A stretch of 64,000 nt of DNA. It comes from Halomonas sp. McH1-25. Its GTDB lineage: Bacteria; Pseudomonadota; Gammaproteobacteria; Pseudomonadales; Halomonadaceae. Made by a program: the position numbers and the translations under genes. This document shows positions 56,613 through 64,000 of this stretch, piece after piece. The DNA lies in contig NZ_JAKRFI010000002.1 of the NCBI RefSeq assembly GCF_022348165.1, positions 186,001 through 250,000 of the forward strand, given 5' to 3'. Positions within the stretch are counted from its first letter, which is position 1. Each line of letters starts with the position of its first letter. The notes under the pieces were generated by a model. The model worked only from the letters and a program-made list of their open reading frames with translations, was not told the DNA's origin and did not search any database.

Positions 56613-56966
56613 ATGAGCGGTGCCGAATCCTTTGCCCCCACTCCCCTGCTACTCACCGATGCGGCCGTTCGCCGCCTGCGTGCCCTGGCCACCGAAGAAG
56701 GCAATCCCGACCTCAAGCTGCGTGTATTCGTGACCGGTGGTGGCTGTTCGGGATTCCAGTATGGGTTCGATTTCGCCGAGCAGACCGCTGCCGACGATAC
56801 CGTGATCGCTATCGACGATGTCGGCATGGTCGTCGATCCGTTGTCCTATCAATATCTGGTGGGTTCGACGGTCGATTTCGAGGAGGGCCTCGCCGGTGCC
56901 CGCTTCGTGATCAAGAACCCCAACGCCACATCGACCTGCGGTTGCGGCGCCTCGTTCATGGTCTGA
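56613..56966 (+). CDS. erpA: Iron-sulfur cluster insertion protein ErpA
   Basis: A 117-residue A-type carrier that delivers Fe-S clusters, including to isoprenoid-synthesis enzymes. The three ligand cysteines lie in [11 protein letters not shown] and [10 protein letters not shown], and [12 protein letters not shown] starts the domain. GGAGG precedes the ATG. It is transcribed divergently from the ClC gene and is followed by an amino-acid ABC transporter with its own leader. Confidence 0.96.
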   Translation: MSGAESFAPTPLLLTDAAVRRLRALATEEGNPDLKLRVFVTGGGCSGFQYGFDFAEQTAADDTVIAIDDVGMVVDPLSYQYLVGSTVDFEEGLAGARFVIKNPNATSTCGCGASFMV

Positions 56967-57089
56967 CTTGGCTATTTTTCTTCACGCCGGTCAGTCCGGC
57001 GTCATCCTTTCTGTTACTTGACGGTTTCCCCCGAACTCGCCAAGGTAAAAGGCGTGTTCCATGAATAAAATTTCTAAGTGGGGAACTCC

Positions 57090-57872
57090 ATGAAAAAGAA
57101 TGTTCTAGAACGGGTCTCTCTGGCCGCTGCCATGGCGGCGGGACTCGGCATCGCCACCGTCGCTTCCGCGCAGGAAACCGTCAGCGCCGTCACCGATCCC
57201 AGCTTCGTCCCTTTCGAGATGATGGACAAGGACACCGGTGAAATGGTCGGTTTCGACATGGACATCCTGCGCGAGATCGCCGATCGCGCCGGCTTCGAGC
57301 TCGACCTGCGCACCATGGACTTCAACGGCATCATCCCCGCCGTGCAGACCGGCAACGCCGATCTGGCCATCGCCGGCATCACCATCACCGACGAGCGCGA
57401 AAAGATCGTCGATTTCAGCGATCCCTATTACGACTCCGGCCTGCGTATCCTGGTGCCCGCCAACAACGACAGCGTCGATGAAATCAGCGATCTGGAAGGC
57501 ATGAGCATCGGTACCAAGATCGGCTCCACCAGCTATGACTTCCTGCAGGAAAACCTCGGCGACGCAGCGGACATCAAGCCCTACCCGGGTAGCGCCGACA
57601 TGTACATGGCACTGATGGGCGGCAGTGTCGACGCAGTCTTCTACGATGCCCCCAACGTCGGCTATTTCGCCCAGACCCAGGGGCAAGGCCGTGCCAAGGT
57701 GGTTGGGCCGCTCTATGAAGGTCAACAGTACGGTATCGCCTTCACCTCCGGCAGCGAATGGCTCGAGCCTGCCAACGAGGCACTCGCCTCCATGAAGGAA
57801 GACGGCACCTACGACGAAATCTACAAGAAGTGGTTCGGCGAGGCGCCCAGCGAGGACGGCGCTTCACAGTAA
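57090..57872 (+). CDS. Amino-acid ABC transporter substrate-binding protein
   Basis: A 260-residue periplasmic binding protein of the SBP_bac_3 family with a signal peptide (about 1-25, cleavage near VASAQ|E). [41 protein letters not shown] and [11 protein letters not shown] are typical of glutamine/polar amino-acid binding proteins (GlnH/ArtJ group). The exact ligand is not predictable. The gene is separated from the permease by a strong hairpin that may raise its level over the membrane components. Confidence 0.92.
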   Translation: MKKNVLERVSLAAAMAAGLGIATVASAQETVSAVTDPSFVPFEMMDKDTGEMVGFDMDILREIADRAGFELDLRTMDFNGIIPAVQTGNADLAIAGITITDEREKIVDFSDPYYDSGLRILVPANNDSVDEISDLEGMSIGTKIGSTSYDFLQENLGDAADIKPYPGSADMYMALMGGSVDAVFYDAPNVGYFAQTQGQGRAKVVGPLYEGQQYGIAFTSGSEWLEPANEALASMKEDGTYDEIYKKWFGEAPSEDGASQ

Positions 57873-57891
57873 CCTCACTTCGCCGCGATGA

Positions 57892-57923
57892 ACGGGGCCG
57901 GGTGGCCAAGCGCCCGGCCCCGT
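57892..57923 (+). terminator. Intercistronic hairpin between binding protein and permease
   Basis: ACGGGGCCGGG and CCCGGCCCCGT form a perfect 11-bp stem with a 10-base loop. There is no long T-run, so it is more likely an RNA-stabilising or attenuating hairpin than a full terminator. Confidence 0.6.
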
Positions 57924-57981
57924 TGCGTTTCCATTCCAAAAAACCAGGGCCCTGTTCGGCGGGCCCGTACGGAGAACCGAC

Positions 57982-58653
57982 GTGGACGTCACTTTCCAGT
58001 TCGATTGGCAGGCGGCCATCGACTCCATTCCCTACCTGCTGGAAGGGATACCCTGGACGCTGCTGATCTCCTTCGGTGGCCTGGCCATCGGCTTCATCAT
58101 CGGCATCGTCTTCGGCCTGCTACGCATCAGTCCGATTGCCATCCTGCGCTGGCCGGCAATCGCTTACATCGAAGTGTTTCGCGGCACCCCGGTACTGGTC
58201 CAGGTACTGTTCATCTTCTATGGGCTGCCTCAGATCATTGGCGGCCCGATCAACGCCCTGACCGCCGGCATCGCCGCCATTGCCCTCAACGCCGGGGCCT
58301 ACATCTCGGAAATCGTACGCGGCGGCGTTCAGTCCATCGAGAAGGGCCAGCGCGAGGCCGGCCTTTCGCTGGGCCTGTCGCGCGCCCAGGCATTTCGCTA
58401 CATCATCTGGCCGCAGGCCTTCCGGCGGATGATTCCGGCACTCGGCAATCAAGGTATCGTCAGTATCAAGGACACCTCGCTGTTCTCGGTGATTGGGGTC
58501 GGTGAACTGGTTCGCCAGGGCCAAATCTACATCGCCACGACGTTTACGGCCCTCGAGGTCTATTTCATGGTCGCCGTGATGTACCTGGCCATCACACTGA
58601 GCCTGTCCTTCGCTCTGCGCCAGATCGAACGCCGCGGCCTGGTCGGACAGTGA
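57982..58653 (+). CDS. Amino-acid ABC transporter permease
   Basis: A 223-residue inner-membrane permease of the His/Glu/Gln/Arg family, with five or so helices and the EAA loop [24 protein letters not shown]. Start GTG 57982 has ACGGAG upstream. It overlaps the ATPase gene region by sharing TGAGGAG as the next ribosome-binding site, so the two are coupled. A single permease gene implies a homodimer. Confidence 0.94.
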   Translation: MDVTFQFDWQAAIDSIPYLLEGIPWTLLISFGGLAIGFIIGIVFGLLRISPIAILRWPAIAYIEVFRGTPVLVQVLFIFYGLPQIIGGPINALTAGIAAIALNAGAYISEIVRGGVQSIEKGQREAGLSLGLSRAQAFRYIIWPQAFRRMIPALGNQGIVSIKDTSLFSVIGVGELVRQGQIYIATTFTALEVYFMVAVMYLAITLSLSFALRQIERRGLVGQ

Positions 58654-58664
58654 GGAGAAAACAC

Positions 58665-59453
58665 ATGAGCGAAGCAACCCATACCCCATCGCGCCAGACC
58701 GACGACCGTGAGCCCATCGTCCGTCTCGACAAGGTCAACAAGCACTTCGGCAAATTGCATGTCATGCAGGACATCGACCTGGAAGTCGCCCCCGGCGAGG
58801 TAGTCGTCATCGTCGGGGCCAGCGGCTCCGGTAAATCGACACTGATTCGCTGCGTCAACGGTCTCGAGGAGTTCCAAGGCGGGCGCATCGTGGTCGACGG
58901 CAACGAACTGCTGCCCAACGGCAAGAGCGGCAAAACGCTGCAGACCATCCGTACCGAAGTCGGCATGGTCTTTCAGCAATTCAACCTGTTTCCGCACCTG
59001 TCGGTGCTCGACAATGTCACCCTGGCGCCAATGAAGGTACGCAACTGGCCTCGCGACAAGGCGCTGGACACTGCGCAAAAGCTGCTAGCCCGCGTCGGCA
59101 TCGAGGATCAGGCTGACAAGTATCCCAGCCAGCTCTCCGGCGGTCAGCAACAGCGCGTGGCGTTGGCCCGCGCCCTGGCCATGGAGCCGCGTCTTATGCT
59201 GTTCGACGAGCCCACTTCGGCGCTCGATCCGGAAATGATTGGCGAAGTACTCGATGCCATGCGTGAACTCGCCAACGAGGGCATGACCATGATGATCGTC
59301 ACCCATGAAATGGGCTTTGCCCGAGAAGTCGCCGATCGGGTGATCTTCGTGCATGGCGGTCGCATCGTCGAACAGGGGCCACCTCATGAAGTCTTCGATC
59401 ATCCTCGCCATGAGCGGACTCAGTCGTTCCTGTCCCGCGTGCTCAAGCACTGA
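58665..59453 (+). CDS. Amino-acid ABC transporter ATP-binding protein
   Basis: A 262-residue GlnQ-like ATPase with Walker [11 protein letters not shown]-loop FQQFNLFPH, signature [19 protein letters not shown] and Walker [23 protein letters not shown] precedes ATG 58665. It completes the transporter operon and is followed by a strong terminator. Confidence 0.96.
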   Translation: MSEATHTPSRQTDDREPIVRLDKVNKHFGKLHVMQDIDLEVAPGEVVVIVGASGSGKSTLIRCVNGLEEFQGGRIVVDGNELLPNGKSGKTLQTIRTEVGMVFQQFNLFPHLSVLDNVTLAPMKVRNWPRDKALDTAQKLLARVGIEDQADKYPSQLSGGQQQRVALARALAMEPRLMLFDEPTSALDPEMIGEVLDAMRELANEGMTMMIVTHEMGFAREVADRVIFVHGGRIVEQGPPHEVFDHPRHERTQSFLSRVLKH

Positions 59454-59478
59454 TTCGCGCTTCTCCTCGTGACCGAAC

Positions 59479-59505
59479 GCCCGCTCTTGAAGCGGGCATT
59501 TTTTA
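59479..59505 (+). terminator. Rho-independent terminator of the ABC transporter operon
   Basis: GCCCGCT and AGCGGGC form a 7-bp stem with a CTTGA loop followed by ATTTTTT, 26 bases after the stop. Confidence 0.88.
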
Positions 59506-59539
59506 TCCAGCCCTCTCGTCACTGGCTTCTTTCCGCTAT

Positions 59540-60020
59540 GCACAGGCACTTTTTTGGCCTGTGGATAGTTTTCCGCTTCAGCAGCCAAAAATCGTCCTGT
59601 TGCCCCCGCCATGCCTGGCTTTCCCCGTCTTGATCCGTGTTGTTAATCACCCTGATGACAGCCACGGTAGGCACAGGTGGATAAGCGGGGCATAAAGCCG
59701 CGTGTGGATAAGGTCATGTTCCATCCACAGTCTCACGGCATGATTTCCGCAGCTCACTGACCGCTTTTCCCACGATTGGTTAACAATGCAACGCAATGAG
59801 ATATTTATGGTTTTTTAGGTTATCCACAAAAAGTATCCACACTAGTAGTAACAACCACAACAGAACTTCTTTTCTTTAACTCTATTTTTATTAATGAATG
59901 ACAAATGGCTCTGAGAAAACGCCATGTGGAAAACCCCTGACGGTTACCCACAGGGACGTTATACTGGGCGGCTATTTACCCTCACCTGCCAAAACCGGCG
60001 CGCCGACAGGCGCAAGTCGA
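59540..60020. other. Second DnaA-box-rich, AT-rich region upstream of mnmG
   Basis: No coding frame is supported. Exact DnaA boxes are at 59703-59711 (inverted) and 59820-59828; near matches are at 59560-59568, 59676-59684, 59833-59841, 59925-59933 and 59944-59952. The stretch 59775-59900 is strongly AT-rich (TTTATGGTTTTTTAGG, TTTTTATTAATGAATG). This locus is where the E. coli origin lies (beside mnmG), so it is a candidate secondary or ancestral origin, or a DnaA-titrating region. Confidence 0.55.
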
Positions 60021-60028
60021 GGTGCATT

Positions 60029-61924
60029 TTGGATTACCCCAACCGCTTTGACGTCATCGTCATCGGCGGTGGCCATGCGGGAACAGAAGCCGCACTGGCC
60101 GCTGCCCGCATGGGCTGTCAGACCCTATTACTGACACACAACATCGAGACGCTGGGGCAGATGTCCTGCAACCCGGCGATCGGCGGAATCGGCAAGAGCC
60201 ATCTGGTCAAGGAGATCGATGCGCTCGGTGGTGCCATGGCATTGGCCACCGACCGTGGTGGCATCCAGTTTCGTGTGCTCAATGCGCGCAAGGGGCCGGC
60301 CGTGCGTGCCACGCGCGCCCAGGCCGACCGTGTACGCTACAAGGCGGCCATTCGCGGCATGCTGGAGAACCAGCCCAACCTGACCCTGTTTCAACAGGGT
60401 GTGGATGACTTGATCGTCGAGAACGACACGGTTCGCGGCGCCGTTACCCAGACCGGGATTCGTTTCCTCGGTGAGACCGTGGTGCTGTGTACCGGTACCT
60501 TCCTGGGTGGAGTTATCCACATCGGGCTGGACCATCATGCCGGTGGCCGCGCCGGCGATCCGCCGGCCAATGCATTGGCTCAGCGACTGCGCGCATTGCC
60601 GTTTCGTGTCGCGCGTCTCAAGACCGGGACGCCACCGCGTATCGATGCCAAGAGCGTCGATTTCTCCATGCTCGAGGAGCAGCCCGGCGATACGCCGACA
60701 CCTGTGATGTCGTATCTCGGCTCGCAAGCAATGCATCCACAGCAGGTCAGCTGTCACATTGCGCACACCAACGAGCGCACTCACGAGATCATTTTTGCCA
60801 ATCTCGATCGTTCGCCGATGTACTCCGGGGTCATCGAAGGTGTCGGGCCGCGTTACTGTCCTTCGATCGAGGACAAAGTCCATCGCTTTGCCGACAAGAC
60901 CAGCCATCAGGTATTCATCGAACCCGAGGGGCTGGACACCCACGAACTCTACCCCAACGGAATTTCCACCTCGTTGCCGTTCGACGTGCAGTTACAGGTG
61001 GTTCGCTCGATCAAAGGGATGGAGAATGCCCACATCACGCGGCCGGGCTATGCCATCGAATACGATTTCTTCGATCCGCGCGATTTACGCCATTCGCTGG
61101 AAACCAAGTTTATCCACAACCTGTTTTTCGCCGGTCAGATCAACGGTACCACCGGCTACGAAGAAGCCGGGGCCCAGGGACTACTCGCTGGTCTGAACGC
61201 TGCCCGACGCGCACTCGGGCAGGACAGCTGGGCACCGCGGCGCGACGAGGCCTACCTCGGCGTGTTGGTGGATGATCTGATCACCATGGGTACTCAGGAG
61301 CCGTACCGTATGTTCACCTCGCGGGCCGAATACCGGTTGCTGCTGCGCGAGGACAATGCCGATCTGCGCCTGACCGAAACCGGCCGTCGGCTGGGCCTGG
61401 TCGACGATCGGCGTTGGGCCGCCTTCGAGGCCAAACGCAAAGGCATCGAGCGAGAGACTGCACGCCTGCAGTCGGCGTGGGTCCAGCCCCGTTCCGCCGA
61501 GGCCGATCAGTTGAACGCCAAGCTGCCCAAGCCGCTGAACCGGGAGTACAGCCTATTCGAGCTGCTCAAGCGTCCCGAGCTCGTCTATGCCGATGTCGCC
61601 GTACTCAAGGGCGAGCCGGTGAGCGACGAGGCCGTGGCCGAGCAGGTCCAGATCCAGGCCAAGTATCAGGGCTATATCGATCGTCAGCAGGACGAGATCG
61701 ACAAGCTCAAGCGTCATGAGCAGACACCGCTGCCGGCGGACCTCGATTATGACCGGGTCGAGGGGCTGTCCAACGAGATTCGCCAGAAACTCGCCGCGAC
61801 GCGTCCCGAAACGCTGGCTCAGGCCGGGCGCATCTCCGGTGTCACCCCAGCGGCAGTATCGATCCTGCTGATTCACCTCAAGAAGCGCCGTCTGCTCGAT
61901 GACCGTCGCGCGGTGAATGCATGA
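60029..61924 (+). CDS. mnmG: tRNA uridine-5-carboxymethylaminomethyl modification enzyme MnmG
   Basis: A 631-residue FAD enzyme that, with MnmE, modifies uridine 34 of several tRNAs. [20 protein letters not shown] is the FAD site; [42 protein letters not shown] and [16 protein letters not shown] are conserved. I chose TTG 60029 (encoding the DYPNRFDV start) because GAGG lies just upstream and the terminus then matches E. coli (629 residues); the frame has no better ATG. Two exact DnaA boxes (60513 and 61110) lie within it. Confidence 0.95.
   Translation: MDYPNRFDVIVIGGGHAGTEAALAAARMGCQTLLLTHNIETLGQMSCNPAIGGIGKSHLVKEIDALGGAMALATDRGGIQFRVLNARKGPAVRATRAQADRVRYKAAIRGMLENQPNLTLFQQGVDDLIVENDTVRGAVTQTGIRFLGETVVLCTGTFLGGVIHIGLDHHAGGRAGDPPANALAQRLRALPFRVARLKTGTPPRIDAKSVDFSMLEEQPGDTPTPVMSYLGSQAMHPQQVSCHIAHTNERTHEIIFANLDRSPMYSGVIEGVGPRYCPSIEDKVHRFADKTSHQVFIEPEGLDTHELYPNGISTSLPFDVQLQVVRSIKGMENAHITRPGYAIEYDFFDPRDLRHSLETKFIHNLFFAGQINGTTGYEEAGAQGLLAGLNAARRALGQDSWAPRRDEAYLGVLVDDLITMGTQEPYRMFTSRAEYRLLLREDNADLRLTETGRRLGLVDDRRWAAFEAKRKGIERETARLQSAWVQPRSAEADQLNAKLPKPLNREYSLFELLKRPELVYADVAVLKGEPVSDEAVAEQVQIQAKYQGYIDRQQDEIDKLKRHEQTPLPADLDYDRVEGLSNEIRQKLAATRPETLAQAGRISGVTPAAVSILLIHLKKRRLLDDRRAVNA
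60513..60521 (+). promoter_or_regulatory. Exact DnaA box inside mnmG
   Basis: TTATCCACA encoding part of VIHIG; a second exact copy is at 61110-61118 (FIHN). Confidence 0.45.
61110..61118 (+). promoter_or_regulatory. Exact DnaA box inside mnmG (second)
   Basis: TTATCCACA encoding part of KFIHNL. It lies in a conserved region, so codon coincidence is possible. Confidence 0.4.
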
Positions 61925-62592
61925 CGCCGGAGTGTGAGCGCCGTCTCGTCAGTGGACTCGCCCAACTGGGCATCGACGCCGATGCCCAGGCGCATGATCG
62001 TCTGCTGGCGTTACTGGCGCTGTTGCACAAGTGGAATCGCGCCTATAACCTCACCGCGGTACGTTCGGCCGAGGAGATGGTGACCCGTCACCTCCTCGAC
62101 AGTGCGTCGGTGTTGCCGCTGGTGCACGGCCCGCGACTGCTGGACGTGGGCTCGGGTCCCGGCCTGCCTGGCCTGGTTCTGGCGATCCTCGATCCGCAGC
62201 TGGCCGTTACGCTGCTCGACAGCAATGGCAAGAAGGTCCGCTTCCAGCGCCAGGCGGTACTCGAACTGGGCCTGGGCAACGTGACTCCGGTACAGGCCAG
62301 GGTCGAGGCGTATCGCGTGGAGGCGCCGTTCGAGCAGATCATCTCACGGGCCTTCGCCAGCCTGACCGACTTCGTCGCGCTCACCGAGCCGCTGCTCGCC
62401 GACGATGGCGAATGGCTGGCGATGAAGGGCCGCGCCGCCGAACAGGAAAGTTTGGCGTTACCGGACAGCATCATGCTGATCGAGCGACGTGAGTTGCATG
62501 TACCCGGCGACGAGGCCAGCCGCCAACTGCTGCGTCTACGGCGCGCCGGGAAAACCATTTTGACGGGGAGTCGGGAAGGGAGTCGTTCGTGA
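61921..62592 (+). CDS. rsmG: 16S rRNA (guanine527-N7)-methyltransferase
   Basis: A 223-residue SAM-dependent methyltransferase (GidB). [38 protein letters not shown] (SAM site) and [12 protein letters not shown] are characteristic. Its ATG overlaps the mnmG stop (ATGA) and its stop overlaps the parA start (GTGA), the conserved mnmG-rsmG-parA-parB order. Confidence 0.97.
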   Translation: MTPECERRLVSGLAQLGIDADAQAHDRLLALLALLHKWNRAYNLTAVRSAEEMVTRHLLDSASVLPLVHGPRLLDVGSGPGLPGLVLAILDPQLAVTLLDSNGKKVRFQRQAVLELGLGNVTPVQARVEAYRVEAPFEQIISRAFASLTDFVALTEPLLADDGEWLAMKGRAAEQESLALPDSIMLIERRELHVPGDEASRQLLRLRRAGKTILTGSREGSRS

Positions 62593-63356
62593 CCAAGATC
62601 ATTGCCTTGACCAACCAGAAGGGCGGCGTCGGCAAGACCACCACGGCAGTCAATCTGGCCGCCGCCCTGGCTGCCCTCGATCGCCGCGTGCTGTTGGTCG
62701 ACCTCGATCCCCAGGGGCATGCCACCATGGGCAGTGGAGTCGATAAGCATGAACTGGATGGCAGCGTGCTCGACGTCCTGCTCGGCGACAAGCGTGCCGT
62801 CGACGTGATCCTCGATTGCCCCGAGGCCGGCTACGCGTTGCTACCTGGCAATGCCGACCTCACCGCGGCGGAAGTCGACCTACTCGACCGTGACGGTCGC
62901 GAACGCTGCCTGCACGATGCGCTTGCCGGAATCGCTCGCGAGTACGATGTGGTGTTGATCGACTGCCCGCCATCGCTCAACATGCTCACGCTCAACGGCC
63001 TGACCGCGGCGCATGGCGTGCTGATCCCGCTGCAGTGCGAATTTTATGCCCTCGAAGGCCTGTCGGCGCTGCTCGATACCGTCGAGCAGATTCGGGCCAG
63101 CGTGAATCCGACGCTGCAGGTGTTCGGTATCGTGAGGACCATGTACGACAACCGCAACAGTCTGACGCGCGACATCAGCAAGCAGTTGAGCGATTACTTC
63201 GGTGACACCTTGCTCAAAACCACCATTCCGCGCAACGTACGCGTGGCCGAAGCGCCCAGTCATGGGCTGCCCGTCACCAAGTATGCACGCTTCTCGCGTG
63301 GCAGCCAGGCCCATCGGGTGCTGGCCAAGGAATTGATCCGTCGCTTGTCGTTATGA
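62589..63356 (+). CDS. parA: Chromosome partitioning ATPase ParA (Soj)
   Basis: A 255-residue deviant-Walker ATPase with TNQKGGVGKTTTAVNLA, VDLDPQGHATMGSG, LIDCPPSLNMLTLNGL and the C-terminal IPRNVRVAEAPSHGLPV. It binds DNA non-specifically and with ParB segregates the origin region. GTG start overlapping rsmG. parB follows after 27 bases. The parS sites it works with are about 25-30 kb to the left. Confidence 0.97.
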   Translation: MTKIIALTNQKGGVGKTTTAVNLAAALAALDRRVLLVDLDPQGHATMGSGVDKHELDGSVLDVLLGDKRAVDVILDCPEAGYALLPGNADLTAAEVDLLDRDGRERCLHDALAGIAREYDVVLIDCPPSLNMLTLNGLTAAHGVLIPLQCEFYALEGLSALLDTVEQIRASVNPTLQVFGIVRTMYDNRNSLTRDISKQLSDYFGDTLLKTTIPRNVRVAEAPSHGLPVTKYARFSRGSQAHRVLAKELIRRLSL

Positions 63357-63383
63357 TTCGGGAAACGCCTCGTAGGAACGCTC

Positions 63384-64000
63384 ATGACTCGTAAACGTGC
63401 CCTGGGACGTGGTCTGGATGCCCTGATAGGCGCCGGTGCCCGCCGCCGTGAACTGCTCGATGCCGATGGTCAGCTCGATAGTGCCACACTCGCCGAAGGC
63501 GCTTCCGTCGTCGAGGATAGCAATGAACGCCTGGTCCGCCTGCCACTGGAACAACTGAGCCGGGGCAAGTACCAGCCACGCCGTGAGATCCAGCCCGAGG
63601 CGCTCGAGGAACTCACCGATTCGATCCGCGCCCAGGGCGTGATGCAGCCCATCGTGGTAAGGCCGATCGGCGAAGACCGCTACGAAATCATCGCCGGCGA
63701 GCGTCGCTGGCGTGCCGCGCAGCTCGCCGAGCTCAACGACATTCCGGCGGTGGTCCGCGACGTCAGCGACCAGACTGCGCTGGCCCTGGCGCTGATCGAG
63801 AACATTCAGCGCGAGAACCTCAATCCGGTCGAGGAGGCAATGGCACTGAAACGCCTGCTCGATGAGTTCGAGCTGACTCAACAGCAGGTTGCCGATGCGG
63901 TGGGCAAGTCGCGCGCCCAGGTCGCCAACCTGTTGCGCTTGCTGGCGCTCGATCCTGAAGTGCAGACGCTGCTCGAGCGGGGCGATCTCGACATGGGACA
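63384..64000 (+). CDS. parB: Chromosome partitioning protein ParB (Spo0J), N-terminal part
   Basis: The first 205 codons, running off the window edge. MTRKRALGRGLDALIG is the ParA-interaction tail; GKYQPRREI, the CTPase motif IAGERRWRAAQLA, ALIENIQRENLNPVEEA and the helix-turn-helix LTQQQVADAVGKSRAQVANLLRLL are present. ParB binds parS, loads as a CTP clamp and spreads. The C-terminal dimerisation domain is outside the window. Confidence 0.96.
   Translation, partial: MTRKRALGRGLDALIGAGARRRELLDADGQLDSATLAEGASVVEDSNERLVRLPLEQLSRGKYQPRREIQPEALEELTDSIRAQGVMQPIVVRPIGEDRYEIIAGERRWRAAQLAELNDIPAVVRDVSDQTALALALIENIQRENLNPVEEAMALKRLLDEFELTQQQVADAVGKSRAQVANLLRLLALDPEVQTLLERGDLDMG

Overview
The window is a GC-rich gammaproteobacterial chromosome segment centred on the replication origin. 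Gene order and protein content point to the Halomonadaceae (Halomonas or Chromohalobacter type): dnaA-dnaN-recF-gyrB run left and rpmH-rnpA-yidC-mnmE run right from one intergenic region, with mnmG-rsmG-parA-parB further right. This assignment comes from gene order and protein resemblance, not from a database search.

Layout. 1-8.4 kb: a partial tonB, gshB, a CvfB-like S1 protein, rsmE, secB and a membrane rhodanese on the minus strand, then gpmI-envC-ctpA on the plus strand. 8.5-13 kb: the ygfB-pepP-ubiH-ubiI operon. 13-14.4 kb: zapA, 6S RNA and 5-formyl-THF cyclo-ligase. 14.5-18.3 kb: an unlisted 31-residue membrane peptide gene with its own promoter and terminator, ilvA, rpiA and an LdhA-like dehydrogenase. 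18.3-33.4 kb: a lipopolysaccharide inner-core island (GT90, waaA, hldE, opsX-like heptosyltransferase, kdkA, GT2, GT4, an OpgB-like transferase, waaF, hldD, and gmhB beyond glyQS). 33.5-34.2 kb: a second-type methionine aminopeptidase. 34.6-40.8 kb: gyrB, recF, dnaN, dnaA. 40.8-41.3 kb: probable oriC. 41.4-45.2 kb: rpmH, rnpA, yidC, mnmE. 45.2-59.5 kb: housekeeping genes between mnmE and mnmG (rlmJ, OmpA-like lipoprotein, hemW, rdgB, CsgD-like regulator, kinase/ATPase fusion, hemL, thiE, thiD, hemJ, ClC channel, erpA, amino-acid ABC transporter). 59.5-64 kb: a second DnaA-box-rich AT-rich region, mnmG, rsmG, parA and the start of parB.

How it works together. The right edge encodes ParA/ParB, and five parS or near-parS 16-mers lie at 32.7-37.7 kb, on the other side of oriC; two of them are inside recF. 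Exact DnaA boxes (TTATCCACA) occur about 13 times between 40.8 and 61.2 kb, where chance predicts under one in the whole window, and I saw none in the first 40 kb. The LPS genes combine a Kdo kinase with an OpsX-type heptosyltransferase, which suggests a phosphorylated single-Kdo inner core.

I found no prophage, insertion sequence, CRISPR array, tRNA or obvious defence system. The most unusual items are the distribution of origin-associated sites, the small peptide gene, a 123-bp MITE-like element and several unexplained hairpins.
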